From positions 121,048 through 185,047 of the forward strand of contig NZ_WUMO01000009.1 in the NCBI RefSeq assembly GCF_009826975.1: 64,000 nucleotides of DNA. The letters are read 5' to 3'. Shown here one piece after another: positions 32,912 through 42,101 of the stretch. The notes under the pieces were generated by a model. That model did no database searches, had not been told where the DNA came from, and saw only the letters and a list, made by a program, of their open reading frames with translations. A program made the translations under genes and the position numbers. The stretch is from Flavobacterium sp. HBTb2-11-1. Lineage in GTDB: Bacteria > Bacteroidota > Bacteroidia > Flavobacteriales > Flavobacteriaceae. Every line of letters begins with the position of its first letter. Within the stretch, counting starts at the first letter, position 1.

Positions 32912-33262
32912 TTATTTAGATGTCAGTTGGTACAAACCGGCCTGTTTTTGAGAATCAATTGCTTGCGGCGGATAATTCTGTTTTTCTTGTCGTGTCGATG
33001 TGACTTTCCCATCTTTATTTATATACACATAATTGTAGCGCCAGTAATTTGATCCTGCCAATGACGTACCATCATCAGTAAAAACCTGATCTGCATAAAC
33101 TAGAATTTCTCCATTTTGATTATTATCTAAAGTCCTTATAGGATTTCCTAAAGTTTTAAGCACTTTCGATTTGGCTTCTCCTACAGCTACTGTAGCAGAA
33201 TTAGTGCTTGCACAGGAAAAAAATAGCGCAAGTACTACAGGCAGTAATATTGTTTTTTTCAT
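32912..33262 (-). CDS. Small lipoprotein, weakly SmpA/BamE-like
   Basis: A 116 aa protein with a lipoprotein signal (ILLPVVLALFFSC, lipidated C17). After a short linker it has GEAKSKVLKTLGNPIRTLDNNQNGEILVYADQVF and WRYNYVYINKDGKVTSTRQ, which resembles the helix-helix-strand-strand pattern of SmpA/OmlA (BamE) lipoproteins: a start such as SKVLKTLGNP is typical. I would not claim a role in outer-membrane assembly without a profile search. It is transcribed alone, divergent from trmD. Confidence 0.68.
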   Translation of the reverse strand: MKKTILLPVVLALFFSCASTNSATVAVGEAKSKVLKTLGNPIRTLDNNQNGEILVYADQVFTDDGTSLAGSNYWRYNYVYINKDGKVTSTRQEKQNYPPQAIDSQKQAGLYQLTSK

Positions 33263-33411
33263 AATAAGGGATTGAATTTATGTTTTGGATTTTGGCTATT
33301 AAACCTTGATAATTAGGATTGTAATAATACTTAAAGTTAATGCAATAAATTTTACACAATTTATTAAGTATGTTATATAATTATTATCAAACCACTCAAT
33401 AGCATTATTTG

Positions 33412-33419
33412 TATCTTTG
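33412..33419 (+). promoter_or_regulatory. Candidate trmD promoter -7 element
   Basis: TATCTTTG matches TAnnTTTG, 24 bp before the chosen ATG. It overlaps an alternative TTG start at 33417, which argues against that start. Confidence 0.5.
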
Positions 33420-33443
33420 CCAGCAAGAAATTATCGAATAGAA

Positions 33444-34124
33444 ATGCGAATTGACATTATTACTCTTTTACCTGAATTATTAAGAAGTCCGTTTGAGGCT
33501 TCTATTATGAAACGCGCCATTGACAAAGGTTTGGTCGAAGTGCATTTTCACAATCTTCGTGACTATAGCACCAACAAACAGAAAAGTGTGGATGATTATC
33601 CTTTTGGTGGAGGTGCTGGAATGGTAATGACAATTCAGCCGATAGATGATTGCATCACACATTTGAAAAGCCAGCGCGAATATGATGAAGTAATTTATAT
33701 GTCTCCTGACGGTGAAACTTTAAATCAAAAAATGGCTAACAAAATGTCGATGTATGAAAACATTATTATTTTATGCGGACATTATAAAGGTGTTGACCAA
33801 AGAGTTAGAGATCACTTCATTACAAAAGAAATTTCTATTGGGGATTACGTTTTATCTGGAGGAGAATTGGGTGCCATAGTTTTATCCGATGCTCTAATCA
33901 GATTAATTCCTGGCGTTTTAAGTGACGAGACCTCAGCATTGACTGATAGTTTTCAAGACAATTTATTATCAGGTCCAATTTATACAAGACCTGCAGACTA
34001 TAAAGGATGGAAAGTTCCAGAAGTACTAACCAGCGGACATGCAGCCAAAATAGATAAATGGCGTGAAGACATGGCCTACGAACATACTAAAAATAGACGT
34101 CCAGATTTATTGGAAGGACATTAA
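33444..34124 (+). CDS. trmD: tRNA (guanine-N1)-methyltransferase TrmD
   Basis: TrmD methylates G37 of tRNAs with S-adenosylmethionine to prevent frameshifting. The ATG at 33444 starts MRIDIITLLPELL, the family N-terminus. Diagnostic segments are YPFGGGAGMVM, LCGHYKGVDQRVRD and EISIGDYVLSGGELGA, the trefoil knot that binds the cofactor, and the C-terminal helix region TGHAAKIDKW-like (TSGHAAKIDKWRE). Length of 226 aa is normal. rplS follows, as in many bacteria, but with its own promoter match. Confidence 0.96.
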   Translation: MRIDIITLLPELLRSPFEASIMKRAIDKGLVEVHFHNLRDYSTNKQKSVDDYPFGGGAGMVMTIQPIDDCITHLKSQREYDEVIYMSPDGETLNQKMANKMSMYENIIILCGHYKGVDQRVRDHFITKEISIGDYVLSGGELGAIVLSDALIRLIPGVLSDETSALTDSFQDNLLSGPIYTRPADYKGWKVPEVLTSGHAAKIDKWREDMAYEHTKNRRPDLLEGH

Positions 34125-34130
34125 AATTTA

Positions 34131-34205
34131 GTTTCAAGTTTAAAGCTGCTTTTGTTTTAAGTTAAAACTCTAGAGAGCAACAACTTGAAACCTTAAACTT
34201 GAAAC
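34131..34205. repeat. TTTCAAGTTTAAAG inverted repeat between trmD and rplS
   Basis: GTTTCAAGTTTAA at 34131-34143 is answered by TTAAACTTGAAAC at 34193-34205. Related words occur at 50784-50829 before the DUF1456 gene. Confidence 0.6.
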
Positions 34206-34258
34206 AAAACAAACTAAAAATAATTTACAATTTATATTCATAATTTATAATTATTTTT

Positions 34259-34266
34259 TACATTTG
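34259..34266 (+). promoter_or_regulatory. Candidate rplS promoter -7 element
   Basis: TACATTTG matches TAnnTTTG, leaving a leader of about 65 nt before the rplS ATG. Confidence 0.5.
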
Positions 34267-34338
34267 CACCCGAATTTGACCAACCTCTGGCGAGATCCGT
34301 GAATGTTGCTCTAATATAAAACCATAATTTAAATTATC

Positions 34339-34689
34339 ATGGCAGATTTATTAAAATTCGTTCAAGACGAATTCGTTGCTAAAAAAGATTTCCCAGATTT
34401 CGGAGCTGGAGACACAATCACTGTTTTCTACGAAATTAAAGAGGGTGAAAAAACAAGAACTCAGTTTTTTAAAGGAGTTGTTATTCAAAGAAGAGGTTCT
34501 GGTGTTACAGAAACTTTTACTATCCGTAAAATGTCTGGATCTGTTGGTGTTGAGCGTATCTTCCCAGTAAATTTACCAGCTTTACAAAAAATCGAAGTGA
34601 ACAAGAAAGGTGCTGTACGTAGAGCTAGAATTTTCTACTTCAGACAACTTACTGGTAAAAAAGCTAAGATTAAAGACAAAAGAAGATAA
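34339..34689 (+). CDS. rplS: 50S ribosomal protein L19
   Basis: L19 sits at the interface of the ribosomal subunits. The 116 aa protein has the canonical GAGDTITVFYEIKEGEKTRTQFFKGVVIQRRGSG and TFTIRKMSGSVGVERIFPVNLP, with the basic tail ending KIKDKRR. It follows trmD in the conserved trmD-rplS order. The ATG at 34339 is the only sensible start. A strong terminator closes the gene. Confidence 0.98.
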   Translation: MADLLKFVQDEFVAKKDFPDFGAGDTITVFYEIKEGEKTRTQFFKGVVIQRRGSGVTETFTIRKMSGSVGVERIFPVNLPALQKIEVNKKGAVRRARIFYFRQLTGKKAKIKDKRR

Positions 34690-34710
34690 TCATTTATCAA
34701 AATGTTATAA

Positions 34711-34747
34711 AAAACTCGTTTCATACTCTTTGAAACGAGTTTTTTTT
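34711..34747 (+). terminator. rplS terminator
   Basis: Perfect 13 bp stem AAAACTCGTTTCA (34711-34723) with 34731-34743, loop of 7, then a T run. Confidence 0.92.
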
Positions 34748-34887
34748 ATGTTCCATTTTCAACACTAACAAAACTGTAATTTTTTAATACCAAAATCATC
34801 GATTTAGCAATTTAACGAGCTCGAAATAACAATCTGTTAATTTCGTCTTTTCTCGGGAAAACTCAACCGTTTTCGTTGTGATTTTAT

Positions 34888-34895
34888 TATATTTG
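34888..34895 (+). promoter_or_regulatory. Candidate icd promoter -7 element
   Basis: TATATTTG matches TAnnTTTG. The leader of about 70 nt includes two small hairpins (GCTCA-TTT-TGAGC near 34900, and ATCGT with ACGAT near 34930-34950). Confidence 0.5.
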
Positions 34896-34969
34896 CTCCG
34901 CTCATTTTGAGCCGAATATATCTTTTACATCGTTAACTCCTGACGATACGATTATAAAAAAAAAAGAAA

Positions 34970-37189
34970 ATGACAAAATCAAAAATTTTTTACACCTTAA
35001 CTGATGAGGCGCCTTTATTGGCAACTTACTCTCTTTTACCAATTGTTCAAGCTTTTACAGCAACAGCTGGAATTGAAATCGAAACCAGAGATATTTCGCT
35101 GGCAGGAAGAATTTTATCAAACTTCTCAGATTCTTTGACAGATGCTCAAAAAACTGGAGATGCATTGGCAGAACTTGGCCAATTAGCAACTCAGCCAGAA
35201 GCTAACATTATTAAATTACCAAATATCTCAGCATCTGTACCGCAATTAAAAGCGGCAATTGCTGAATTACAATCGCACGGATACAACGTACCAAATTTCC
35301 CAGAAGATCCGCAAAACGATGCTGAAAAGGAAATTAAAGCAAAATATGCAAAAGTATTAGGCTCTGCTGTAAACCCAGTTTTACGTGAAGGAAACTCTGA
35401 CCGTAGAGCTCCAAGAGCAGTTAAAAACTTTGCAAAAGCAAATCCACACTCAATGGGTGCTTGGTCTGCTGACTCAAAAACTAAGGTAGCTTCTATGTCA
35501 GGCGGTGACTTCTACGGAAGTGAAAAATCATTGACTGTAAACGAAGCTAATGATGTAAAAATCGAATTTGTTGCTAAAGACGGAACCACAACTGTTCTTA
35601 AAGCAAGTACTCCATTAAAAGCCGGAGAAATCATTGACAGCTCTGTTTTAAGTGTAAACAAATTAAAAGCTTTTGCTGCTGATGTAATTGCTGAAGCTAA
35701 AGCTGCAGGAGTTTTACTTTCTGTACACTTAAAGGCTACCATGATGAAAGTTTCTGATCCAATTATCTTTGGCGCTATCGTTGAAGTATATTTTGCAGAT
35801 GTTTTCAAAAAATACGCTTCTTTATTTGCTGAATTAAACGTTGACACAAGAAACGGTTTAGGTGATATCTATGCTAAAATTGCCGGAAGACCTGAACAAG
35901 CAGAAGTTGAAGCCGCTATCGATCAAGCAATCGCAAACGGACCAGCTTTGGCAATGGTTAATTCTGAAAAAGGAATTACAAACTTACACGTTCCTTCAGA
36001 TGTAATCGTTGATGCTTCTATGCCAGCAATGATCCGTACTTCTGGACAAATGTGGAACAAAGAAGGAAAACAGCAAGATACATTTGCAGTTATTCCAGAC
36101 AGATCTTATGCTGGTGTTTATACTGCAACGATCGATTTCTGTAAAAAACATGGTGCTTTCGATCCAAAAACAATGGGAAGTGTTCCTAACGTTGGATTAA
36201 TGGCTCAAAAAGCGGAAGAATACGGTTCTCATGACAAAACTTTCCAAATTAAAGGTGATGGTGTTGTGCGTGTGGTTGACCAAAACGGAAATGTTTTAAT
36301 GGAACAAAACGTTGAAGCAAACGATATTTTCAGAATGTGTCAAGCAAAAGATGCTCCTATTCAGGACTGGGTTAAATTGGCTGTAAACAGAGCACGTTTA
36401 TCTAGCACTCCTGCTGTTTTCTGGTTAGACGAAAACAGAGCGCACGATAGAGAATTGATCGTAAAAGTTCAAAAATACCTTAAAGACTACGATACTACAA
36501 ACTTAGATATCCGTATTTTAAACCCAGTTGCTGCTACTGAATTTACTTTAGATAGAATCATCAAAGGTTTAGATACAATTTCTGTAACTGGAAACGTTTT
36601 ACGTGACTACTTAACAGATTTATTCCCAATCTTAGAATTAGGAACTTCTGCAAAAATGCTTTCTATTGTTCCATTAATGAATGGTGGTGGATTGTTCGAA
36701 ACTGGTGCTGGAGGTTCTGCTCCTAAACACGTTGAGCAATTTACAGAAGAAGGATACCTACGTTGGGATTCATTAGGAGAGTTCTTAGCTCTTGGTGCTT
36801 CTTTAGAGCATTTAGGGCAAACTTTAGACAATTCTAAAGCAATTGTTTTATCTGAGACTTTAGACCAAGCTAATGATAAATTCTTAGCAAACGATAAATC
36901 TCCAGCACGTAAAGTGGGTCAGATTGACAATAGAGGTTCTCACTTCTATTTAGCATTCTACTGGGCTCAGGCTTTGGCTGCTCAAACTAAAGATGCTGAA
37001 TTGAAAGCCATCTTTACTCCAATTGCTGCTGAATTTGAAGCTAACGAAGCTAAAATCGATGCTGAATTAATCGGTGCACAAGGTAAACCTCAAAACATTG
37101 GAGGTTACTACCAGCCAACTCCAGAATTGGTAAGCAAAGCAATGCGTCCTAGCGAAACTTTCAACGCTATTGTTGCTAAAATCAAATAA
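34970..37189 (+). CDS. icd: NADP-dependent isocitrate dehydrogenase, monomeric type
   Basis: Monomeric (IDH-II) isocitrate dehydrogenase converts isocitrate to 2-oxoglutarate in the TCA cycle, producing NADPH. At 739 aa it is the length of this class, about twice the common dimeric enzyme, and it begins KIFYTLTDEAPLLATYSLLPIVQAF. Substrate and metal segments include LREGNSDRRAPRAVKNFAK (Arg and Ser binding isocitrate), NGLGDIYAK, and DNRGSHFYLAFYWAQAL near the C-terminus. It has its own promoter match and a strong terminator. Confidence 0.97.
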   Translation: MTKSKIFYTLTDEAPLLATYSLLPIVQAFTATAGIEIETRDISLAGRILSNFSDSLTDAQKTGDALAELGQLATQPEANIIKLPNISASVPQLKAAIAELQSHGYNVPNFPEDPQNDAEKEIKAKYAKVLGSAVNPVLREGNSDRRAPRAVKNFAKANPHSMGAWSADSKTKVASMSGGDFYGSEKSLTVNEANDVKIEFVAKDGTTTVLKASTPLKAGEIIDSSVLSVNKLKAFAADVIAEAKAAGVLLSVHLKATMMKVSDPIIFGAIVEVYFADVFKKYASLFAELNVDTRNGLGDIYAKIAGRPEQAEVEAAIDQAIANGPALAMVNSEKGITNLHVPSDVIVDASMPAMIRTSGQMWNKEGKQQDTFAVIPDRSYAGVYTATIDFCKKHGAFDPKTMGSVPNVGLMAQKAEEYGSHDKTFQIKGDGVVRVVDQNGNVLMEQNVEANDIFRMCQAKDAPIQDWVKLAVNRARLSSTPAVFWLDENRAHDRELIVKVQKYLKDYDTTNLDIRILNPVAATEFTLDRIIKGLDTISVTGNVLRDYLTDLFPILELGTSAKMLSIVPLMNGGGLFETGAGGSAPKHVEQFTEEGYLRWDSLGEFLALGASLEHLGQTLDNSKAIVLSETLDQANDKFLANDKSPARKVGQIDNRGSHFYLAFYWAQALAAQTKDAELKAIFTPIAAEFEANEAKIDAELIGAQGKPQNIGGYYQPTPELVSKAMRPSETFNAIVAKIK

Positions 37190-37220
37190 TTCAGAATACA
37201 TTTTGTATTTCTAAATAAGT

Positions 37221-37252
37221 AAAAGGACAACTCGAAAGGTTGTCCTTTTTTT
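37221..37252 (+). terminator. icd terminator
   Basis: AAAAGGACAAC (37221-37231) pairs exactly with 37239-37249, loop TCGAAAG, then a T run. Confidence 0.92.
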
Positions 37253-37331
37253 ATCTTAACTTATGTTTAACAAAAGTTCCGTAAGAATATTTAATAAGAA
37301 ATTGTTATCTATGTAAATCAAAATCAATATA

Positions 37332-39716
37332 ATGATTACAAAAAATACCTGCACATTTTTTCTTTTTATTTTAACGATTTTCACCTCATTTGCGCAGGAA
37401 AAATTCACTCTAAGCGGAACCATCAGCGACAGCAAAAACAATGAAACTTTAATTGGAGTAAACATTTTTATTCCATCTTTAAAAATAGGAACCACAACAA
37501 ACGAATACGGTTTTTATTCGCTTTCAGCCCCAAAAGGAGAATACGAAATCGAAATCAGTTATGTTGGCTATCAGACTATTCAAAAGCACATTTCTTTAAA
37601 TCAAAATACAAAAACCAATTTTTCTATCAGTGAAGGAAATGGCGAAGAACTTCAAGAAGTTGTCATTACAGAAAACAAAGGCAAAATAAACGTCAAATCG
37701 CCAGAAATGAGTGTGAATAAACTCTCCATTTCTACCATAAAAAAAATGCCGGTAGTTTTAGGCGAAGTAGATGTTTTAAAATCTATTTTATTACTTCCTG
37801 GAGTAACCAATGCAGGTGAAGGTGCTTCTGGATTTAATGTTCGCGGAGGCGGTGCAGACCAGAACCTGATTCTTTTAGACGAAGCAACAATCTTTAATTC
37901 TTCTCATGTTTTCGGATTCTTTTCTGTTTTTAATCCTGATGCTATTAAAGATTTAAAATTATATAAAGGTGGAATTCCGGCGCGCTATGGCGGAAGAGCT
38001 TCTTCTGTTTTAGAAATTTATCAAAAAGATGGAAGCAGTAAAGATTTTCACATGAATGGCGGAATTGGGTTAATTTCAAGTCGCTTACTAGCTGAAGGTC
38101 CGATTGTGAAAGACAAAGGTTCTTTCCTGATTGGCGGACGAGCTTCTTATGCACATCTTTTTCTCAAATTTTCTGAAGATGACAAAGATAATGCCGCCTA
38201 TTTTTATGATTTAAACACCAAATTAAGCTATAAACTCAATGACAATAACAGTCTTTATTTATCTGGATATTTTGGACGAGACGTTTTCAGGCTGAACAAA
38301 AGTTTTACTAATACCTACGGAAATTCAACTTTAAACCTGAGATGGAATCATCTGTATTCAAATAAATTATTCTCCAATCTCTCTTTAATTTACAGCGATT
38401 ATTACTATGGTTTAGATCTTGATTTTGTGGGATTCAAATGGGACTCTGGAATCAAAAATTATAATATTAAATACGATTTCAAACATTATCTTTCAGATAA
38501 ACTAAAACTAAATTATGGTGTAAACGGAATTTACTATGATTTTAATCCCGGAACCATAAAGCCAACTGGCGAAGATTCAGGAATCAATCCAGATCAATTA
38601 GACAAAAAATACGCTTTTGAACCTTCTGTTTATTTAGATGCTGAAAGTCAGATTTCTAAAAAAATCACCGTTGCATACGGATTGCGTTCCAGCTTATTTT
38701 ACAGATTAGGCGCATCCACTATTAATTATTACGACAACAACCAGCCAGTGGTTTTTAATAATGATATGCAGATTTATGAAAAAGGTACGCCAACTTCAAC
38801 AAAATATTTTGGCAAGAACAAAGTCATTCAGAGTTATAATAATCTTGAACCGCGTTTTTCTCTTTCTTATCAATTAAATGAAGACCAATCGATCAAAGCG
38901 AGCTATAACCGAATGGCACAATATCTTCAATTGATTTCCAACACCTCTTCTCCAACTCCTCTTGATGTCTGGATGCCGAGTGACAATTACATCAAACCTC
39001 AGCTTGCAGATCAAGTAGCTCTGGGTTATTTTAGAAATATCTATGATGACGCCTATTCTTTGGAAGTAGAAACCTATTACAAGAAAATACAAAACCGATT
39101 AGATTATATAGACGGAGCCGATTTAATTGCCAACAATGCCATCGAGCAGGTTATCTTAAACGGTCATATGCGATCATATGGTTTAGAATTAATGGTAAAG
39201 AAAAACAAAGGCCGATTTAATGGCTGGATTTCCTATACCATATCAAGATCAGAACAGCAGACTCCAGGAAGAACACCAGAAGAAACAGGTATCAATAATG
39301 GAAAATGGTATGCTTCGGCTTATGACAAAACCCATAATTTAGCCATTACATCAGCTTATAATTTAAACGAAAAATGGTCTTTTGGCGCTAACTTTGTATT
39401 GCAGTCAGGACAGCCCGTAACATATCCGAACGGTCAGTATGAATATTTAGGAATTGTGGTTCCGAGTTATGGCTTACGAAATGAAAACCGACTTCCTTCT
39501 TACAATCATTTGGATATTTCTGCCACTTTAACGCCAAGAAAGAACAAAGACAGAAACTGGAAAGGCGAATGGGTTTTCAGCATTTACAATCTTTATAATA
39601 GAATGAATGCTGCGTCAATCAACTTTAGGCAAAATGTTGACACAGGTGTAAATGAAGCCGTGAAATTATCTATTTTCGGAATTGTTCCAGCGGTAAGTTA
39701 TAATTTCAAATTCTAG
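37332..39716 (+). CDS. TonB-dependent outer-membrane receptor
   Basis: A 794 aa receptor with a signal peptide (FFLFILTIFTSFAQ). Residues about 24-105 are a carboxypeptidase-regulatory-like domain (FTLSGTISDSKNNETLIGVNIFIP), usual before Bacteroidota receptors. The plug is at about 130-250: VLKSILLLPGVTNAGEGASGFNVRGGGADQNLILLDEA and LYKGGIPARYGGRASSVLEI. The rest is the 22-strand barrel, ending in VPAVSYNFKF with a terminal aromatic. A DUF4249 lipoprotein gene follows 30 bp later. The transported compound is unknown. Confidence 0.95.
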   Translation: MITKNTCTFFLFILTIFTSFAQEKFTLSGTISDSKNNETLIGVNIFIPSLKIGTTTNEYGFYSLSAPKGEYEIEISYVGYQTIQKHISLNQNTKTNFSISEGNGEELQEVVITENKGKINVKSPEMSVNKLSISTIKKMPVVLGEVDVLKSILLLPGVTNAGEGASGFNVRGGGADQNLILLDEATIFNSSHVFGFFSVFNPDAIKDLKLYKGGIPARYGGRASSVLEIYQKDGSSKDFHMNGGIGLISSRLLAEGPIVKDKGSFLIGGRASYAHLFLKFSEDDKDNAAYFYDLNTKLSYKLNDNNSLYLSGYFGRDVFRLNKSFTNTYGNSTLNLRWNHLYSNKLFSNLSLIYSDYYYGLDLDFVGFKWDSGIKNYNIKYDFKHYLSDKLKLNYGVNGIYYDFNPGTIKPTGEDSGINPDQLDKKYAFEPSVYLDAESQISKKITVAYGLRSSLFYRLGASTINYYDNNQPVVFNNDMQIYEKGTPTSTKYFGKNKVIQSYNNLEPRFSLSYQLNEDQSIKASYNRMAQYLQLISNTSSPTPLDVWMPSDNYIKPQLADQVALGYFRNIYDDAYSLEVETYYKKIQNRLDYIDGADLIANNAIEQVILNGHMRSYGLELMVKKNKGRFNGWISYTISRSEQQTPGRTPEETGINNGKWYASAYDKTHNLAITSAYNLNEKWSFGANFVLQSGQPVTYPNGQYEYLGIVVPSYGLRNENRLPSYNHLDISATLTPRKNKDRNWKGEWVFSIYNLYNRMNAASINFRQNVDTGVNEAVKLSIFGIVPAVSYNFKF

Positions 39717-39746
39717 AAAATCAGTTCAAAAACTAAAAATATACTT

Positions 39747-40568
39747 ATGAGAAAATTAGTTTTTTTAATCGCATTTTTCACATCCCTATTCTTTACTAGC
39801 TGCGAAGAAGTAGTTGATGTCGACTTAGACACCGCGCCTCCGAAATTGGTAATTGAAGCTGCCATCAATTGGGAAAAAGGCACTTCTGGAAAACAGCAGG
39901 TTATAAAACTTTCTACGACAACAGGCTATTTTGAGAGTCAGATTCCTGTCGTATCCAATGCTATAATTTCCATAAAAAATAGCAAAAATCAGACGTTTAA
40001 TTTCGTTGAATTCAATAAATCTGGACGCTACATCTGCAATGACTTCATACCTCAGCTTAATGAACAATATACTTTAACCGTTATCAGCAGAGGAAATACA
40101 TACACAGCGACAGAAACTCTAAAATCGGTTGCGCCAATTACAAGAATCGAACAGAAAAATGATGGCGGTTTTACAGGCAAGGACACCGAAATAAAAGCTT
40201 ACTTTACAGATCCTGGAGACGAGGATAATTTTTATTTATTTAAATATGTTTATTCGAATAAGATAACTTCCAATTATTATGTTTCTGAAGATAAATTCTA
40301 TCAAGGCAATGAAATTTTCAGCAGTACCGTTGATGAAGATTTAAAAACTGGAGATGAAGTCGAAATAACGCATTACGGAATTTCAAAACAATATTATAAT
40401 TACATGAATATTTTGGTCAGCATTGCGGGCAGCAATGTTGGAGGTCCCTTTCAGTCGCCGCCTGCAACGGTAAAAGGAAACATTATCAATACAACAGATA
40501 AAAACAATTATCCGTTGGGTTATTTCTCCCTAAGCGAAACCAGTACAAAAAAGTACAAAATAGAGTAA
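39747..40568 (+). CDS. DUF4249 lipoprotein
   Basis: A 273 aa lipoprotein with signal LVFLIAFFTSLFFTSC (lipidated C19), followed by EEVVDVDLDTAPPKLVIEAAINWEKG, the characteristic start of DUF4249. The remainder is predicted beta-rich, with VVSNAIISIKN and YTLTVISRGNTYTATETLKSV segments. DUF4249 lipoproteins pair with TonB receptors like the one upstream and may act as a surface lid, analogous to SusD, which is an inference from gene pairing. Next gene starts only 2 bp after its stop. Confidence 0.88.
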   Translation: MRKLVFLIAFFTSLFFTSCEEVVDVDLDTAPPKLVIEAAINWEKGTSGKQQVIKLSTTTGYFESQIPVVSNAIISIKNSKNQTFNFVEFNKSGRYICNDFIPQLNEQYTLTVISRGNTYTATETLKSVAPITRIEQKNDGGFTGKDTEIKAYFTDPGDEDNFYLFKYVYSNKITSNYYVSEDKFYQGNEIFSSTVDEDLKTGDEVEITHYGISKQYYNYMNILVSIAGSNVGGPFQSPPATVKGNIINTTDKNNYPLGYFSLSETSTKKYKIE

Positions 40569-40570
40569 TT

Positions 40571-41053
40571 ATGCAACCTATAATCAAAAACTTAACCGAG
40601 AAAAAACTCATTGGACATTTTTTAGAAATGTCTTTTATAGAGAATAAAACTTTTCAATTATGGAATGGTTTTATGCCAAATCGAAAAAAAATTAGCAATA
40701 CAATTAATGCTAATTTATATTCTTTAGAAGTCTACGCAGAAAATCATTTTGATAATTTTGATCCTAATGACAGTTTCCAAAAGTGGGCTGCTGTAGAAGT
40801 TTCAGATTATTCAACTATTCCCGAAGGAATGGAGACGCTAATTGTTCCTGATGGTTTGTATGCTGTTTTTCTTCATATAGGCCCAGCCTCGGAAGGACAT
40901 AAAACGTATCATTACATTTTTACGGAATGGCTTCCAAATTCTGAATATACGGTAGACGACAGACCGCATTTTGCCGTTATGAATGAAAAATATAAGAAAG
41001 ACGATCCAGCTTCTGAAGAAGAAATCTGGATTCCGATAAAAAACAGAAATTAA
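40571..41053 (+). CDS. GyrI-like/AraC effector-binding-domain protein
   Basis: A 160 aa stand-alone effector-binding domain: KKLIGHFLEMSFIENKTFQLWNGFMPN, LYSLEVY, KWAAVEVSDYSTIPEGMETLIVPDGLYAVFLHIGP and HYIFTEWLPNSEYTVDDRPHFAVM, the last with the conserved acidic patch seen in GyrI/SOUL-type folds. There is no DNA-binding part. Such proteins bind small hydrophobic molecules; some hydrolyse them. It overlaps functionally with nothing obvious nearby: spacing of 2 bp on both sides suggests an operon with the DUF4249 and DinB-like genes. Confidence 0.83.
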   Translation: MQPIIKNLTEKKLIGHFLEMSFIENKTFQLWNGFMPNRKKISNTINANLYSLEVYAENHFDNFDPNDSFQKWAAVEVSDYSTIPEGMETLIVPDGLYAVFLHIGPASEGHKTYHYIFTEWLPNSEYTVDDRPHFAVMNEKYKKDDPASEEEIWIPIKNRN

Positions 41054-41055
41054 GT

Positions 41056-41499
41056 ATGATACTAGAAACACTAAAAACACTTTTCGATCGAGATTTAAAC
41101 AAACTAAAAAGTGAAATGGAATCGTATCAAAATGAAAGTTCAATTTGGGCGATTGATAAAAACATCTCCAATTCTGCCGGAAATCTCTGCCTGCATTTAA
41201 TTGGAAATCTAAATACTTATATCGGTGCAGAAATAGGAAAAACGGGATATATCCGCAATCGTCCTTTAGAGTTTTCGTTGAAAGACATTCCGAAATCAGA
41301 ATTAGTTCAAAAAATTGAAGACACCATTTCAATTGTAAACAACGCTCTCGACAATTTAACAGAGGCCGATTTAGAAGCGATATACCCGCAGATTGTTTTC
41401 GAAAAAGAAATGAAAACTGGATTTTTCTTAATTCATCTTTCAACTCATTTAGCCTATCATTTAGGCCAAATTAATTATCACCGAAGACTTTTAGATTAA
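41056..41499 (+). CDS. DinB-like (DUF1572) protein
   Basis: A 147 aa four-helix-bundle protein of the DinB superfamily. Metal-binding histidines are visible in GNLCLHLIGNLNTYIG (H54 region), and in LIHLSTHLAYHLGQINYHRRLL at the C-terminus, the usual third position. DinB-like enzymes are often thiol-dependent S-transferases acting with bacillithiol or related thiols; that is family knowledge and not shown here. Starts 2 bp after the effector-binding gene. Confidence 0.85.
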   Translation: MILETLKTLFDRDLNKLKSEMESYQNESSIWAIDKNISNSAGNLCLHLIGNLNTYIGAEIGKTGYIRNRPLEFSLKDIPKSELVQKIEDTISIVNNALDNLTEADLEAIYPQIVFEKEMKTGFFLIHLSTHLAYHLGQINYHRRLLD

Positions 41500-41580
41500 A
41501 AAACAGCTTCTCAACATATGTAAATGTTTTAAAAATTAGAATTACGAAACCTTTGTAACCTTAATTTTAATTTTTAAAAC

Positions 41581-42036
41581 ATGAAATATTTAATTTCTCT
41601 TTTATTATGCGCCTTAACATTCCAAACAAAAGCGCAAACTTTTAAAAATCCTGATTCATTATTTAATCCAGCTCCATATGGTTTCAGCCATGTATCTTCT
41701 GTAAAAACACCTGGCGAATTTATTTATATTTCAGGGCAAAGCGGCGGTTTGGGCAAAGAACATTTTTTAAACCCTGACTTTAGAATACAAGTTAAAACTG
41801 CCCTTGAAAACCTAAAAATAATTTTAAATAGTTATCAGCTAAAACCAGAAAATGTAATGAAAATTACAATCCTGATTGTTGATCACTCTCCTGAAAAATT
41901 AAAAATATGGGAAGAAGAAATTAGCAAGGTATGGAACGGCAAACCATTTCCTGCCAGCACATTAATTCCTGTTCCAAAATTAGCGCTTGATGGAATGCTC
42001 ATCGAAGTGGATGCAATTGCTTTTAAAGCCAATTAA
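41581..42036 (+). CDS. RidA-family protein with signal peptide
   Basis: A 151 aa protein of the RidA/YjgF/UK114 family, whose cytosolic members hydrolyse reactive enamines. Here an N-terminal signal (MKYLISLLLCALTFQTKAQ) precedes the domain, so it is exported. Core segments are FIYISGQSGGLGKEH, FRIQVKTALENLKIILNSYQLKPENVMKITILIVDHSPEKL, and PASTLIPVPKLALDGMLIEVDAIA. The arginine that binds substrate carboxylates in canonical RidA (R in the pattern PARS or PARx) is replaced (FPASTLIPV), so deaminase activity is doubtful. Confidence 0.83.
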   Translation: MKYLISLLLCALTFQTKAQTFKNPDSLFNPAPYGFSHVSSVKTPGEFIYISGQSGGLGKEHFLNPDFRIQVKTALENLKIILNSYQLKPENVMKITILIVDHSPEKLKIWEEEISKVWNGKPFPASTLIPVPKLALDGMLIEVDAIAFKAN

Positions 42037-42071
42037 CTTAAGACATTTTCTGCCAAAGACTATATCTTTTG

Positions 42072-42079
42072 TACATTTG
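42072..42079 (+). promoter_or_regulatory. Candidate thiamine pyrophosphokinase promoter -7 element
   Basis: TACATTTG matches TAnnTTTG, 22 bp before the ATG at 42102, and supports that start over an upstream one at 42069. Confidence 0.5.
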
Positions 42080-42101
42080 TAATTCATTCAAAAAAACTTA
42101 C

